This document shows positions 9,932 to 18,519 of a stretch of DNA of 64,000 bases, one piece after another (positions within the stretch are counted from its first letter, which is position 1; every line of letters begins with the position of its first letter). The position numbers were made by a program, and so were the translations under genes. Source of the stretch: Rhodobacter sp. (lineage in GTDB: Bacteria; Pseudomonadota; Alphaproteobacteria; Rhodobacterales; Rhodobacteraceae); contig JADCEL010000017.1 of NCBI GenBank assembly GCA_020250125.1, positions 1 to 64,000 of the forward strand, written 5' to 3'. Below the pieces are notes generated by a model. The model ran no database searches and was not told the origin of the DNA. It was given only the letters and a program-made list of their open reading frames with translations.

Positions 9932-11321
9932 GGATCGCCCCTTCGCCCGCCGCAAGCACGGCTTCATGCAGCGCTTCGGACAGCGTCGGATGGGGAAAGA
10001 TCACGCCCGCCAGTTGCGTCCGGGTGGCACCCAGCGTCAGGGCGACGGTCAGGCCGTGGATCAGTTCGCTGGCCTCGGTGCCGATGACCTGCGCGCCAAG
10101 CAGTTGGCCCGTGGCTGCGTCGAACACGGTCTTCACCAGGCCATCGGGCTCGCCCAGCACCAGCGCCTTGCCGTTGCCCCGCAGCGGGAACCGCCCCACG
10201 CTGACCTGATGTCCCGCAGCAATCGCCGCCGCCTCCGTCAGGCCGACAGAGGAGATCTGCGGCGCAGCATAGATGCAGGACGGGACCGGGCCACGCACAC
10301 CGGAGCTTCGCCCTGCAATGGCCTCGGCGCAGCGGATGCCGTCATGTGCGGCCTTGTGCGCCAGCATGGGCGCACCGGCCACATCGCCGATGGCCCAGAG
10401 GCCGGGCAGGGCGGTCCGCCCGGCCCCGTCGGTTTTTACCGCGCCGCGCGCAAGCGCGACGCCGAATGGCTCAAGGCCAAGCCCTTCGACATTCGGAACC
10501 ACCCCTGCCGCGCTGAGGAGCCGGTCGGCAGTGACTGCCGTGCCATCGGAAAGGTGGGCGGTAAGCTGTTCGTCCCTTCGGTCCAGCCGCGCCACGGTGA
10601 CCCCCGTGTGCAGGCCGATCCCGCGTCGGCCAAGCGCCTTGGCCATGAACCCGGAAATCTCTTCGTCTTCCTGCGGAAGCAGCCGCGCTTCGCGTTCGAC
10701 GATGGTGACCTTGCTGCCCATGGCCGCATAGATGCTGGCAAATTCCACCCCGACCGCCCCGGAACCCACCACCAGAAGGGCAGCCGGTATCGCAGCCGGC
10801 CGCAGCGCATGACACCAGGTCCAGATCAGCCGCCCGTCGGGTTCCAGACCCGGCAGGCTTCGCGGGCGCGCCCCGGTGGCCAGGATGATGTTGTCCGCAG
10901 CGTAAAGCCCCGGCCCCAGGGCACCGCGCGGGGCAGGCGTGCCCGAGGCCGCAACTTCGACCCCGCCCGGCGCGGTCAGCCGCGCCGTGCCCCAGATCAG
11001 ATCGACGCCGTTCTTCTTCAGCAGGAAGCCAACCCCGGCGGAAAGCTGCCCCGCCACCTCGCCCGCGCGTGCGACCAGCCGGTCAGGCGCGACGACGGGG
11101 GACAGCGGCTGAAGCCCGAACCGGTCGGCATTCTGCGCCTGATGCAGCAGGTCGACGCCCCTGAGCATGGCCTTGGTCGGGATGCAGCCCCAGTTCAGGC
11201 AGATGCCGCCCAGATGCGCGCGTTCGATCAGACCAACCGTCAGGCCGAGTTGCCGTGCGCGGATGGCGGCCACATAACCGCCTGGCCCGGCCCCGATGAT
11301 GAGAAGATCGTGCGTTTTCAT
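9924..11321 (-). CDS. lpd: Dihydrolipoyl dehydrogenase (E3)
   Basis: FAD-dependent E3 component (465 residues) that reoxidises the lipoyl group of the complex and makes NADH. It starts KTHDLLIIGAGPGGYVAA. The redox-active disulfide is GGICLNWGCIPTK (cysteines near residues 41 and 46). The NAD site is LLVVGSGAVGVEFA. The C-terminal catalytic dyad region is IFPHPTLSEALHEAV. The start at 11321 is set by the FAD motif. It is on the same strand as E1 and E2 but is separated from E2 by a transketolase fragment, whose frame ends at the E3 start. It is most likely the dedicated E3 of this operon. Confidence 0.93.
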   Translation of the reverse strand: MKTHDLLIIGAGPGGYVAAIRARQLGLTVGLIERAHLGGICLNWGCIPTKAMLRGVDLLHQAQNADRFGLQPLSPVVAPDRLVARAGEVAGQLSAGVGFLLKKNGVDLIWGTARLTAPGGVEVAASGTPAPRGALGPGLYAADNIILATGARPRSLPGLEPDGRLIWTWCHALRPAAIPAALLVVGSGAVGVEFASIYAAMGSKVTIVEREARLLPQEDEEISGFMAKALGRRGIGLHTGVTVARLDRRDEQLTAHLSDGTAVTADRLLSAAGVVPNVEGLGLEPFGVALARGAVKTDGAGRTALPGLWAIGDVAGAPMLAHKAAHDGIRCAEAIAGRSSGVRGPVPSCIYAAPQISSVGLTEAAAIAAGHQVSVGRFPLRGNGKALVLGEPDGLVKTVFDAATGQLLGAQVIGTEASELIHGLTVALTLGATRTQLAGVIFPHPTLSEALHEAVLAAGEGAIHA

Positions 11322-11932
11322 GCCCGGCCTGAAAGCTGCGCGCGTGCCCGGCCGGCCGCAGTCCCGGGCGCGATGCCGAAAGGGCGGCACACCGCTGCGG
11401 CAGGGGCCGGGGTGCCAAAGCCTTCGATCCCGACAAAGCCGCCGGGTTCACCCGGACTCCCGCCCCGGCCAGGGCGCAGTGCCGCTTTCACCCCCGCGCG
11501 CGCTCCATCCCGCGGGCCGGGCACCGCGTCGGGCACGCCATTCGCCATGCCGACGGCGGCGGTCAGGCCCTGCCCCAAGGGTCCGGGTGTGGTTTCCATC
11601 CCGGCACCATGCCGGCAGTCCGGGTGCCGGGCTGGGGCCGAACCAGGCTGCCGCAAGGATTTCAGGCTGTCGGTGTCGCGGCCGGGACAGCCTGTCAGGT
11701 GCAGGAGCGCATCAGGCAGCACCGGCCCGTGGCCTGCGGAAAGCACGAACCGGTCGCGGTCCGGCCGCGAGGCATCGTCTGTCCGGGCCCTGGTGAACAG
11801 AACCGTCGCCACATCTGCCATGCCCATCGGCTTGCGGGGGTGGCCCGTGCCCGCAGGTTCTGCCGCATCTGCGGCCGGAACGCGGATGGCATCAGCCAAC
11901 CGGGCATGGGTGACCTTGGGCGAGTGGAGCAT
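11318..11932 (-). pseudogene. Transketolase N-terminal fragment
   Basis: The frame from 11932 begins LHSPKVTHARLADAIR and contains SGHP-like GHPRKPMGMADVATVLFTR, DRDRFVLSAGHGPVLP, LLHLTGCPG and METTPGPLGQGLTAAVGMA. These are successive conserved blocks of the transketolase thiamine-diphosphate-binding domain (normally about 660 residues in total). Many conserved residues are changed, and after about residue 140 the homology disappears into arginine- and proline-rich sequence. No catalytic remainder is present. It sits between the E2 and E3 genes in the same direction. The open frame may still be translated, but it cannot be a working transketolase. Confidence 0.7.
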
Positions 11933-12028
11933 CAGCGGCGCTTCCCGTAAGGGCCAGGTCCATGCCGGACCGGCCAGTGCCAGAACAAGGCCCGCGCCGC
12001 ACCGGTGCGGCGCGGGTTCGGTCCACAT

Positions 12029-13306
12029 TCACCCGGCAGAACGGATGGAGCGCGCGATCAGCGCCTGGACAAGGCGCGGGGCCTCGACCTGCGGCAGGTG
12101 GCCGACCTGAGCCAGCCGGTGCAAGGCCACGTTGCCGGGCAACGACGCTTCGATGTCGCGCAGGCTGACGATGGCATCGTCGCGCCCTGCGATCACGGTG
12201 CAGGGGCCCTGGAAGCGGCGCAGCGCCTCTGCCACCGAAAAGAGCTGCGTCGACCCTTCGAACAGGGCATTGGCCGTCCGTTCCTGGGCGGGAACCAGAC
12301 CGGAATCGGCACGCGCGGCCAGCGTGGCGCGCACCAGCACCGGCGCAAGGCTTGCCGGATCGCAGACCAGCCGCCGCATCCAGGCGGTCAGCGCCGGTTC
12401 TGACCGCGCCCCGAGGAACCCTTTCACGAAGTCGCCGTTGACCGAAGGTCCCAGCCCGGCCGGGGCGATCAGCGTCAGCGACCGCACGTCAAGACCGGCA
12501 CCTTCTGTCAGCGCCACAGCCACGGCGGCACCAAGCGAGTGGCCGACCAGATGCACCCCCGCAGCCATCCGTTGCAGGCTTTGCCCAACGGCGGCAACGA
12601 TTTCGTCAAAGCCCGCCGCGTGATGCCCGCGCGACGATCCGTGGCCCGGCAGGTCAAGCGCCATCAGCGGCAGGCCCAGACCCAGATCCGCAAGCAGGGG
12701 CCGCCACGCCGACAAATCGGCCCCGAAGCCATGCAGGAAGACCACGGGCGTCCCCTGACCTGACTGGAGCGTCCGGATTTCAAGCGTGTCGCCGCCCGCG
12801 CCTGCTGAAGACGCCAGCGCGAGCACATCCTTCAGCACAACCGCGCCGCGCGGGCCGCTGCCCGCAATGTCGGCAACGTCAAGGCCGCGCGCCGCCGCCT
12901 GAAGCCTGGCCACCGGCGAGGCACGGCGGGCGGCATTGACCGCACCGCCATTGCCACCGGCCCGAAGGGGGGCCATGGCAAGTGCCACAGCCGCCGGACC
13001 CGTGTCAGCCGGACTTGCGGCGGGGGCCGCCGCCGGAACAACGGTGGCGTCGAGGGCAATTTCTTCGCCTGCCGCGCCAAGATGCATCAGCGGCTCCAGC
13101 ACCGGGGCCACATCCCCCACCGCAAAGGGCAGGCTGATGACGATGCCCTCGGCGAAGGCCTCGACCTCGAAGCTGGCCTTCTCGGATTCCACCACGGCCA
13201 CCAGATCACCCTTTTTCACGGTGTCGCCCAGCTTCACGAACAGTTCGACGATCTTTGCCTCGGTCAGGTCCTGCCCGACCTGGGGCACCAGAATGGGCTG
13301 TGCCAT
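12029..13306 (-). CDS. acoC: E2-like subunit: lipoyl domain, E3/E1-binding domain and alpha/beta hydrolase
   Basis: This 425-residue protein resembles AcoC, the E2 of acetoin dehydrogenase. Residues 1-75 form a lipoyl domain with the modified lysine in VVESEKASFEVEAFA. A linker rich in Ala and Pro follows. A peripheral-subunit-binding motif is at about 135-170 (RASPVARLQAAARGLDVADI, then GSGPRGAVV). Instead of the usual acyltransferase core, residues 185-425 are an alpha/beta hydrolase (VVFLHGFGADLSAW, nucleophile GHSLGAA, late Asp in AGRDDAIV and His in VGHLPQ). A strong GAGGAGGAA ribosome site precedes the start at 13306. Confidence 0.85.
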   Translation of the reverse strand: MAQPILVPQVGQDLTEAKIVELFVKLGDTVKKGDLVAVVESEKASFEVEAFAEGIVISLPFAVGDVAPVLEPLMHLGAAGEEIALDATVVPAAAPAASPADTGPAAVALAMAPLRAGGNGGAVNAARRASPVARLQAAARGLDVADIAGSGPRGAVVLKDVLALASSAGAGGDTLEIRTLQSGQGTPVVFLHGFGADLSAWRPLLADLGLGLPLMALDLPGHGSSRGHHAAGFDEIVAAVGQSLQRMAAGVHLVGHSLGAAVAVALTEGAGLDVRSLTLIAPAGLGPSVNGDFVKGFLGARSEPALTAWMRRLVCDPASLAPVLVRATLAARADSGLVPAQERTANALFEGSTQLFSVAEALRRFQGPCTVIAGRDDAIVSLRDIEASLPGNVALHRLAQVGHLPQVEAPRLVQALIARSIRSAG

Positions 13307-13317
13307 GTCATTCCTCC

Positions 13318-14046
13318 TCAAGCGGCGCGCGACCGGGCGCCTTCCAGCGCGCGGGCGGCGCAATCCACGGTTGTCCGGGCGGCTGCGGCAAACCCGCCGG
13401 CTGTCGCGGCAAAGGCGCCGAAGCTGCTGCCGTCCTGCGGCTTCATCCCGCTGAAGTCACGGGCTTGCCGGAAGCGGGGAAGTTGCCGCAGCCTGGCGAT
13501 GACCCCGGCTGGCGGTGCCCCGGCGATGGCGCACGGGCCGAATGCCGGCAGGCGGTCGCCGACCTGCATCAGCGGCGCGGTGCAGCCGGGCGGGCGGGTG
13601 CAGACCAGATTGCCTGCGATCTTTTCGGTGTGCCCTGACGATGCCGTGCCGCCTTTGCCCTGATCGATGGACACCGGCCGGATCAGCGCCGCGCTGCGAC
13701 GCACGACATCGAGGCAGGTTTTCCGGCAGATGCCCTGAACATCGTCGCCGGGGTTTTCTGCGGCCATGCGGCAAATCTCGGCCATCCAGAAGCACGGATC
13801 GTTCCGGATCGCCTGCAAAGACAGCGGCGGGTTCGTGGGCACGCCGCCGAACCCCATGCGGCCTTCACCGGCCGCCTGAAAGTTGAACAGACGGGTCAGC
13901 CTGGCATCCCACCCGGCCCGTTTGGCGTCGGGCGCGGCGGCAAGGACCGTCTTCTTCCGGGTCTCGGACACCAGTGGTGAACTGTCCCGCCCGTTCTCGC
14001 GGTTCGGGTTGGTTGCGGCACGCTTTTCAGGGATATGCGGCGGCAT
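13318..14046 (-). CDS. Unrecognised gene inside the 2-oxo acid dehydrogenase operon
   Basis: I do not recognise this 242-residue product. Its start at 14046 has AAGAAGG overlapping the acoB stop 11 bases upstream. Its own stop overlaps the acoC ribosome binding site, so it is embedded in the operon. The N terminus is polar and basic. The middle holds several cysteines (DPCFWMAEICRMAAEN, then GICRKTCLD). The C terminus is alanine-rich (FGAFAATAGGFAAAARTT) and could be helical or membrane-associated. There is no signal peptide. It may be an accessory or chaperone-like protein of the complex, but that rests on position only. A decayed gene cannot be excluded. Confidence 0.55.
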   Translation of the reverse strand: MPPHIPEKRAATNPNRENGRDSSPLVSETRKKTVLAAAPDAKRAGWDARLTRLFNFQAAGEGRMGFGGVPTNPPLSLQAIRNDPCFWMAEICRMAAENPGDDVQGICRKTCLDVVRRSAALIRPVSIDQGKGGTASSGHTEKIAGNLVCTRPPGCTAPLMQVGDRLPAFGPCAIAGAPPAGVIARLRQLPRFRQARDFSGMKPQDGSSFGAFAATAGGFAAAARTTVDCAARALEGARSRAA

Positions 14047-14056
14047 GTCGGCCTTC

Positions 14057-15064
14057 TTACCCGGCAGCCCGGGCAACCGGGGACTCATGCAGCGCCCGGC
14101 GCACGGCCGCGATGATGTCGTCCTTCTGGGGCACCGATGCCTTCTCCAGCGCCAGGTTGAAGGGGACGGGAATGTCAAGCCCGGCCACGATCTCGACCGG
14201 GGCGTCCAGTTCCCAGAACGCTTCCGCCAGGATGATCGAGCAGATGTCCGAGGCGACGCCGCCGCGGCGGTTGGCCTCCTGCACGATCACGCAGCGCCGT
14301 GTCCGGGACACCGAGGCCAGGATCATCGCGCGGTCGAGCGGCACCAGGGTGCGCGGGTCGATCACCTCGACCGAGATGCCCTGCAGCGACAGCTCTTCGG
14401 CGGCCTCAAGGGTGCGCGGCACCATGTTCGACCAGGCGATGACGGTCACGTCCGTGCCCGCCCGCTTGATGTCGCCCTTGCCGAATTCGATGATATGCTC
14501 GCCGTCCGGCACCATGCCCCTGGTCATGTAAAGGTGCTTGTGCTCAAGGAACATCACCGGGTCGGGCTGGCGCAGCGCGTATTTCAGCAGACCCTTCGCA
14601 TCGGACGGAGTCGAGGGCATGACAACCCGAAGACCGGGAATGTGGTAGAACAGCGCCTCAAGCGACTGGCTGTGCTGCGCCGCCACACCGCCGCCGGTGC
14701 CGCCCTGGGTGCGCATGACAAAGGGCACCCGCCCCTCGCCCCCTGTCATCAGGCGGAACTTCGCGGCCTGGTTGACGATCATGTCCATACCCAGCATCGC
14801 GAAATCGACATACAGGATCTCGACAATGGGCCGCGCGCCGGCGATTGCCGCCCCCACACCGACGCCGATCATCCCGGCCTCGGCAATCGGCGTGTCGCGC
14901 ACCCGGCCCGGCCCGTATTTGGCCAGGAGTCCTTCGGTCACCTTGTAGGACCCGCCACGTTCGGCGATGCCTTCGCCGATGATGAACACCGTCGGGTCGC
15001 GGGCCATCTCTTCGTCGATCGCCTCGCGAAGCGCCTCGCGGTACATAAGCTCGCGCTCTGCCAT
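14057..15064 (-). CDS. acoB: 2-oxo acid (acetoin/pyruvate) dehydrogenase E1 beta subunit
   Basis: Beta subunit (335 residues) of the thiamine-diphosphate-dependent E1. It starts ELMYREALREAIDEEMARDP and contains the cofactor-binding glutamate in FIIGEGIAERGG, then RVRDTPIAEAGMIGVGVGAA, VPFVMRTQGGTGGG and the C-terminal VIDPRTLVPLD. The partner alpha subunit is encoded 24 bases upstream. GGGAGGA precedes the start. The family includes acetoin, pyruvate and branched-chain enzymes. The AcoC-type E2 in the same operon favours acetoin or a related compound. Confidence 0.92.
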   Translation of the reverse strand: MAERELMYREALREAIDEEMARDPTVFIIGEGIAERGGSYKVTEGLLAKYGPGRVRDTPIAEAGMIGVGVGAAIAGARPIVEILYVDFAMLGMDMIVNQAAKFRLMTGGEGRVPFVMRTQGGTGGGVAAQHSQSLEALFYHIPGLRVVMPSTPSDAKGLLKYALRQPDPVMFLEHKHLYMTRGMVPDGEHIIEFGKGDIKRAGTDVTVIAWSNMVPRTLEAAEELSLQGISVEVIDPRTLVPLDRAMILASVSRTRRCVIVQEANRRGGVASDICSIILAEAFWELDAPVEIVAGLDIPVPFNLALEKASVPQKDDIIAAVRRALHESPVARAAG

Positions 15065-15088
15065 GATGTCGTCCTCCCAGTGATGCGG

Positions 15089-16075
15089 TCAGTAACCCTG
15101 CGCGAAGGCCGCAAAGGACTCCGCCGTGACTTCCGGGCTTCTGACCGAGAACTCGACCGCATCGGCGAATTCGGCGGCTGCTTCGGCCTCGATGGCCCCG
15201 ATTTCGGCATCGCTGAAACCCGCCATTTCCTTCAGCGCGGCACGCGCGCGGTCGACGGGGTCGCGGGCCTTGTAATGGGCCAGCTCTTCCTCGGGCATGT
15301 ACTTGCCGGGGTCGTTCACGTGATGGCCCATGTGGCGGTAGGTCTTGGCCTCGATCAGCACCGGACCCTTGCCTGCACGGCATGTCTTGACCGCCTGCAT
15401 CGTCACGCGATGCACCTCGAGAGGATCGTTGCCATCGACCTGATGGCTTTCCACCCCGATGGCGATGCCGCGCTTGTACAGATCGGTGTCGCGGGTGGAT
15501 TCGTCGATCCGGGTCGAGACGGCATAGCCGTTGTTCTCGATCACCAGAATGAAATTCAGGTTCCAGATTGCCGCGAGGTTCAGGCTTTCCAGGAAGGTGC
15601 CGTTGTTGGAGGCACCGTCGGTCGAGAAGGTGACCGTCACCGCATCGGACCCGCGCACCTGGCTGGCCAGCGCAGCGCCCACGCCAAGGGGCGTGCCTGC
15701 GCCCACAATGCCGTTGGCACCGAGGTTCCCCGAAGAGATGTCAGCGATGTGCATCGAGCCGCCGTAGCCCTTGCAATAGCCGGTCTCCTTTTGCAGCAGC
15801 TCCGCAACCATCTTCCGGATGCTGGCGCCCCAGGCGATGCAATGGCCATGGCCACGGTGCGTCGATGCAATGAAATCGCCTTCCCTCAACGCCGCGCATA
15901 CGCCGGCGGCGATGCCTTCCTGCCCGAGATAAGGGTGAAAATATCCCCGGATCAGCCCTTGCCGGTACAGCTTGATCCCTTCTGTCTCGAAAACGCGGAT
16001 CTTGTAGGCTGTGCGGAAAATTTTCTCCAGAATCTCGCGCGAAGGTGCATTCTGGATTGGCTTTCCTTCGTTCAT
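15089..16075 (-). CDS. acoA: 2-oxo acid (acetoin/pyruvate) dehydrogenase E1 alpha subunit
   Basis: Alpha subunit (328 residues), first gene of the operon. It contains FHPYLGQEGIAAGVCAAL, STHRGHGHCIAWG, the thiamine-diphosphate motif TFSTDGASNNGTFLESLN (GDG replaced by TDG) and ending ENNGYAVS, and the substrate-loop region KTYRHMGHHVNDPG. A strong GGGAGGAAAG precedes the start. It is divergent from the RpiR-type regulator gene. The 291-base gap between them carries an interrupted inverted repeat, so regulation by that protein is likely. Confidence 0.92.
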   Translation of the reverse strand: MNEGKPIQNAPSREILEKIFRTAYKIRVFETEGIKLYRQGLIRGYFHPYLGQEGIAAGVCAALREGDFIASTHRGHGHCIAWGASIRKMVAELLQKETGYCKGYGGSMHIADISSGNLGANGIVGAGTPLGVGAALASQVRGSDAVTVTFSTDGASNNGTFLESLNLAAIWNLNFILVIENNGYAVSTRIDESTRDTDLYKRGIAIGVESHQVDGNDPLEVHRVTMQAVKTCRAGKGPVLIEAKTYRHMGHHVNDPGKYMPEEELAHYKARDPVDRARAALKEMAGFSDAEIGAIEAEAAAEFADAVEFSVRSPEVTAESFAAFAQGY

Positions 16076-16121
16076 CTTTCCTCCCTGCCGCCGACGGAAT
16101 CGGCTTAGGCCTCAAGTTTCA

Positions 16122-16173
16122 TTGCAATAATTTAGGCCGGGCGGCATGGAGTTGTCGAGGAAATTTTTTGCAA
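16122..16173. promoter_or_regulatory. Interrupted inverted repeat between acoA and the RpiR gene
   Basis: TTGCAATAATTT at 16122-16133 is repeated in inverted orientation as AAATTTTTTGCAA at 16161-16173 (one mismatch and one extra base). It is AT-rich in an otherwise GC-rich region and lies upstream of acoA and of the divergent regulator. It is a reasonable operator candidate for the RpiR-type protein. Confidence 0.4.
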
Positions 16174-16366
16174 GACGGCTGACGAACCACCCGATTCTGA
16201 AAAAACCTTTCTTCCGCGACCCTGCCGCGTCGCCGTCCCGGGGAATACCAGCCGGTTGCTGACCCCTGGCTGCGGCAAAGGCCCGCCCATGATGGGCCAA
16301 GGCGTGAAAAATACTTCCTCACTGACCCTGGCGACGCTAACTATCATCAAAACCACGGAGACCGAG

Positions 16367-17272
16367 ATGCCAGATCCGACAGCCGCGCCCCCCACCGGGG
16401 GCGATCTTGTCCAGCGGGTACAGGATCGCTACGCGACCCTGCGGAAGTCCGAACGCATCGTTGCCGACTATCTGCGCAACCACGCCGGAACCCGGATGAA
16501 ACTGTCGATCACCGAACTGGCACAAGTGCTTGGCCTGTCCGAGGCCACGATCAGCCGGGTCAGCCGCGCGCTTGGGTATTCCGGTTTTTCCGACCTCAAG
16601 ATGTCGCTGGCCGAAGGGGCTGTCACCCGGTCGGGTTATGTCAACATCCCCGCCGACTTCGAGCAGACCGATACGGTCATCATGGCGTCGACCAAACTGG
16701 CGAACCTGCTGTCGGCCAGCATCCAGGGAACGCAGCGGATGCTGGACACGGCACGGGTCGACCGATGCGTTTCGACCATCCGGCGCGCGCGCAAGGTCGT
16801 GCTGGTTGGCGTCGGGGGTGCTGCTGCGATCTGCGACGAGGCGGCGCACCTGTTCATCAAGGCCGGTCTTGATGCCCTCTCGTGCAGTGACCACTACACG
16901 CAGGTTGTTCTGGCGGCCAATATGGGGCCGGAGGATGTGATGGTCGGCATCTCGCATACCGGGATGACGCAGGGGATCGCCAACGCCCTGACGCTGGCGC
17001 GCGAAAAGGGCGCACAGACCATCGCGGTCACGTCGGATCCGGCATCTCCCGTGGCGCGCGCGGCGAACGAGACCCTGATCACCTGGAATTCCGACACGCC
17101 TTCGGTCCCCCTTTACGGAGATTTCCTGGAAGGCAGGATCAGCCAGCTTTATCTGGTCGATCTGCTTTACATCAGCTTGCTGTTCGAAGAGGGCAACAGC
17201 CGCGAGGCCAATCTGCGCAACACCGCCTCGGCGCTGGAACGGTATTACCAGAATGGCCGCGCAGAGGGCTGA
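16367..17272 (+). CDS. MurR/RpiR-family transcriptional regulator
   Basis: Regulator of 301 residues. The N-terminal HTH_6 domain (about 12-88) contains RKSERIVADYLRNHA and the helix-turn-helix ELAQVLGLSEATISRVSRAL. The C-terminal SIS sugar-phosphate-binding domain (about 130-260) has VVLVGVGGAAAICDEAA and GISHTGMTQGI. CGGAG precedes the ATG at 16367. An upstream in-frame start at 16256 adds unrelated residues. RpiR-type proteins sense phosphosugars or polyol intermediates. The gene lies between the acoAB operon and the carbohydrate module and converges with the latter with 6 bases between stops, so it is the obvious regulator for both. Confidence 0.92.
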   Translation: MPDPTAAPPTGGDLVQRVQDRYATLRKSERIVADYLRNHAGTRMKLSITELAQVLGLSEATISRVSRALGYSGFSDLKMSLAEGAVTRSGYVNIPADFEQTDTVIMASTKLANLLSASIQGTQRMLDTARVDRCVSTIRRARKVVLVGVGGAAAICDEAAHLFIKAGLDALSCSDHYTQVVLAANMGPEDVMVGISHTGMTQGIANALTLAREKGAQTIAVTSDPASPVARAANETLITWNSDTPSVPLYGDFLEGRISQLYLVDLLYISLLFEEGNSREANLRNTASALERYYQNGRAEG

Positions 17273-17278
17273 GACGGC

Positions 17279-18514
17279 TTATCCGAGATATTCCATCACC
17301 GACAGGCCCGCGTTGAAATCGGTGACATAGACAAGGCCGTTGCGGTCTGCATGGACATCGGCCGAATGCAGCACCGCGGCGCGGTTCGGGCGCGGGTCCA
17401 TCATCCGGCGGGGCGGGGGCGGCACGCAGGCCCCCACCTCCACCGGCCGGAACGGATCACGGATGTCATGCACGCGCACACCGGCATTCTGCCAGGTTGA
17501 AAAGATCAGCTCCTCGCTCTGGAATGATCCGGGGCGGTTCTCGTGGATGTTGTGGGGCCCGAAATGACCGCCCACCGCCCTGTAGTCGCGGTCCGCCGGA
17601 GGCGGGAAGGTTGAAATGCTGATCGGCTTGCCGGTGATCCGGTTGTCAAAGACCCAGATCGGCTTCACCCCGTCCTCGCCATGGTCCAGCACGGTTTCGT
17701 CGGCCACAACCAGAAGGCCACGGCCCGGCAAGGGCAGCGCATTGTGCGTGCCGCCGCCGAAAGGGGGCGACCAGACAAGATGCTGCATCAGCCGGGGTGC
17801 CGTACGGTCGGAGACATCGACGATCACAAGGCAGGCATCGCGCCAGCTGCAATAGGCAATGTCGCCCTGCACGATCGGGTGATGCAGCCCGAATCGGCCA
17901 TGCGGCAAAGGCCAGTCGGGCACTTCGCCCGCCGCCGCGTTCATCCCCGGCAGCCAGAACTTGCCCGCCATCACCGGACGGGACGGATCGGCCAGGTCGA
18001 TGGTGATCAGGATGTAGTCGGTGAACCCTTCGGGCAGGGCCGAGGCATAGGCCCATCGTCCGCCAGTATACCAGATGCGGTGCAGCCCCATCCCTTCCAC
18101 GGGCATGAACCCGATCTGCCGGGGCACCCCGGGTATCGAAATGTCATAGACCGCCATGCCCGCCGACCAGTCGCGCGCCACGCCGGCATGATGGCTGACC
18201 CCGCCCTTGTAGTACGCCTTTTCGTCAGCCATATCAGCTTGGGCGAACATGTCCTTGTTGTGGATCACCAGCAGCAGGTCGTCATGCGTCTGAAGATGCA
18301 GGCACCAGGTGTTCGGCGGCGCGGCGACGTAGGCCGCAGGAAGCGGCCGCACCGGATCGCGCAGGTCGATAACGCTGAATCCTTTCGAAAAGATGTGGCC
18401 AACATAGCCATAGCCGCGATGCACCATGATCTGCACCCCGTCGGGCCGCCCGCCCTGATCGCTGTGGGCAAGAAGCCGCATGTTGCTGGCGTGGACGGGG
18501 TGCAGGTCGGGCAT
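17279..18514 (-). CDS. LVIVD-repeat beta-propeller-like protein
   Basis: Protein of 411 residues with several LVIVD-type repeats: VGHIFSKGFSVIDLRDPVRP near the start, then YDISIPGVPRQIGF, ITIDLADPSRPVM, VIVDVSDRTAPRLMQ and VHDIRDPFRPVEVG. These blades suggest a propeller. His clusters (GGHFGPHNIHEN) may bind a metal. No signal peptide is evident, so it appears cytoplasmic, unlike many LVIVD proteins. Its role is not known. As the last gene of the carbohydrate module (5 bases after the MBL-fold gene) it may act as an accessory or lactonase-like enzyme, which is only inference. Confidence 0.8.
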   Translation of the reverse strand: MPDLHPVHASNMRLLAHSDQGGRPDGVQIMVHRGYGYVGHIFSKGFSVIDLRDPVRPLPAAYVAAPPNTWCLHLQTHDDLLLVIHNKDMFAQADMADEKAYYKGGVSHHAGVARDWSAGMAVYDISIPGVPRQIGFMPVEGMGLHRIWYTGGRWAYASALPEGFTDYILITIDLADPSRPVMAGKFWLPGMNAAAGEVPDWPLPHGRFGLHHPIVQGDIAYCSWRDACLVIVDVSDRTAPRLMQHLVWSPPFGGGTHNALPLPGRGLLVVADETVLDHGEDGVKPIWVFDNRITGKPISISTFPPPADRDYRAVGGHFGPHNIHENRPGSFQSEELIFSTWQNAGVRVHDIRDPFRPVEVGACVPPPPRRMMDPRPNRAAVLHSADVHADRNGLVYVTDFNAGLSVMEYLG

Positions 18515-18519
18515 CGCGG

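Noticed and set aside
9918-12110. A plus-strand open frame of 730 codons opposite lpd and the transketolase fragment
   Set aside because: It is antisense to a clearly recognised E3 gene. Its translation is rich in Arg, Gly and Pro with no family motifs, as expected from high-GC third-position bias.
13883-16108. A plus-strand open frame of 741 codons opposite acoA/acoB
   Set aside because: Antisense to two strongly conserved dehydrogenase subunits, with no independent start signal or motif.
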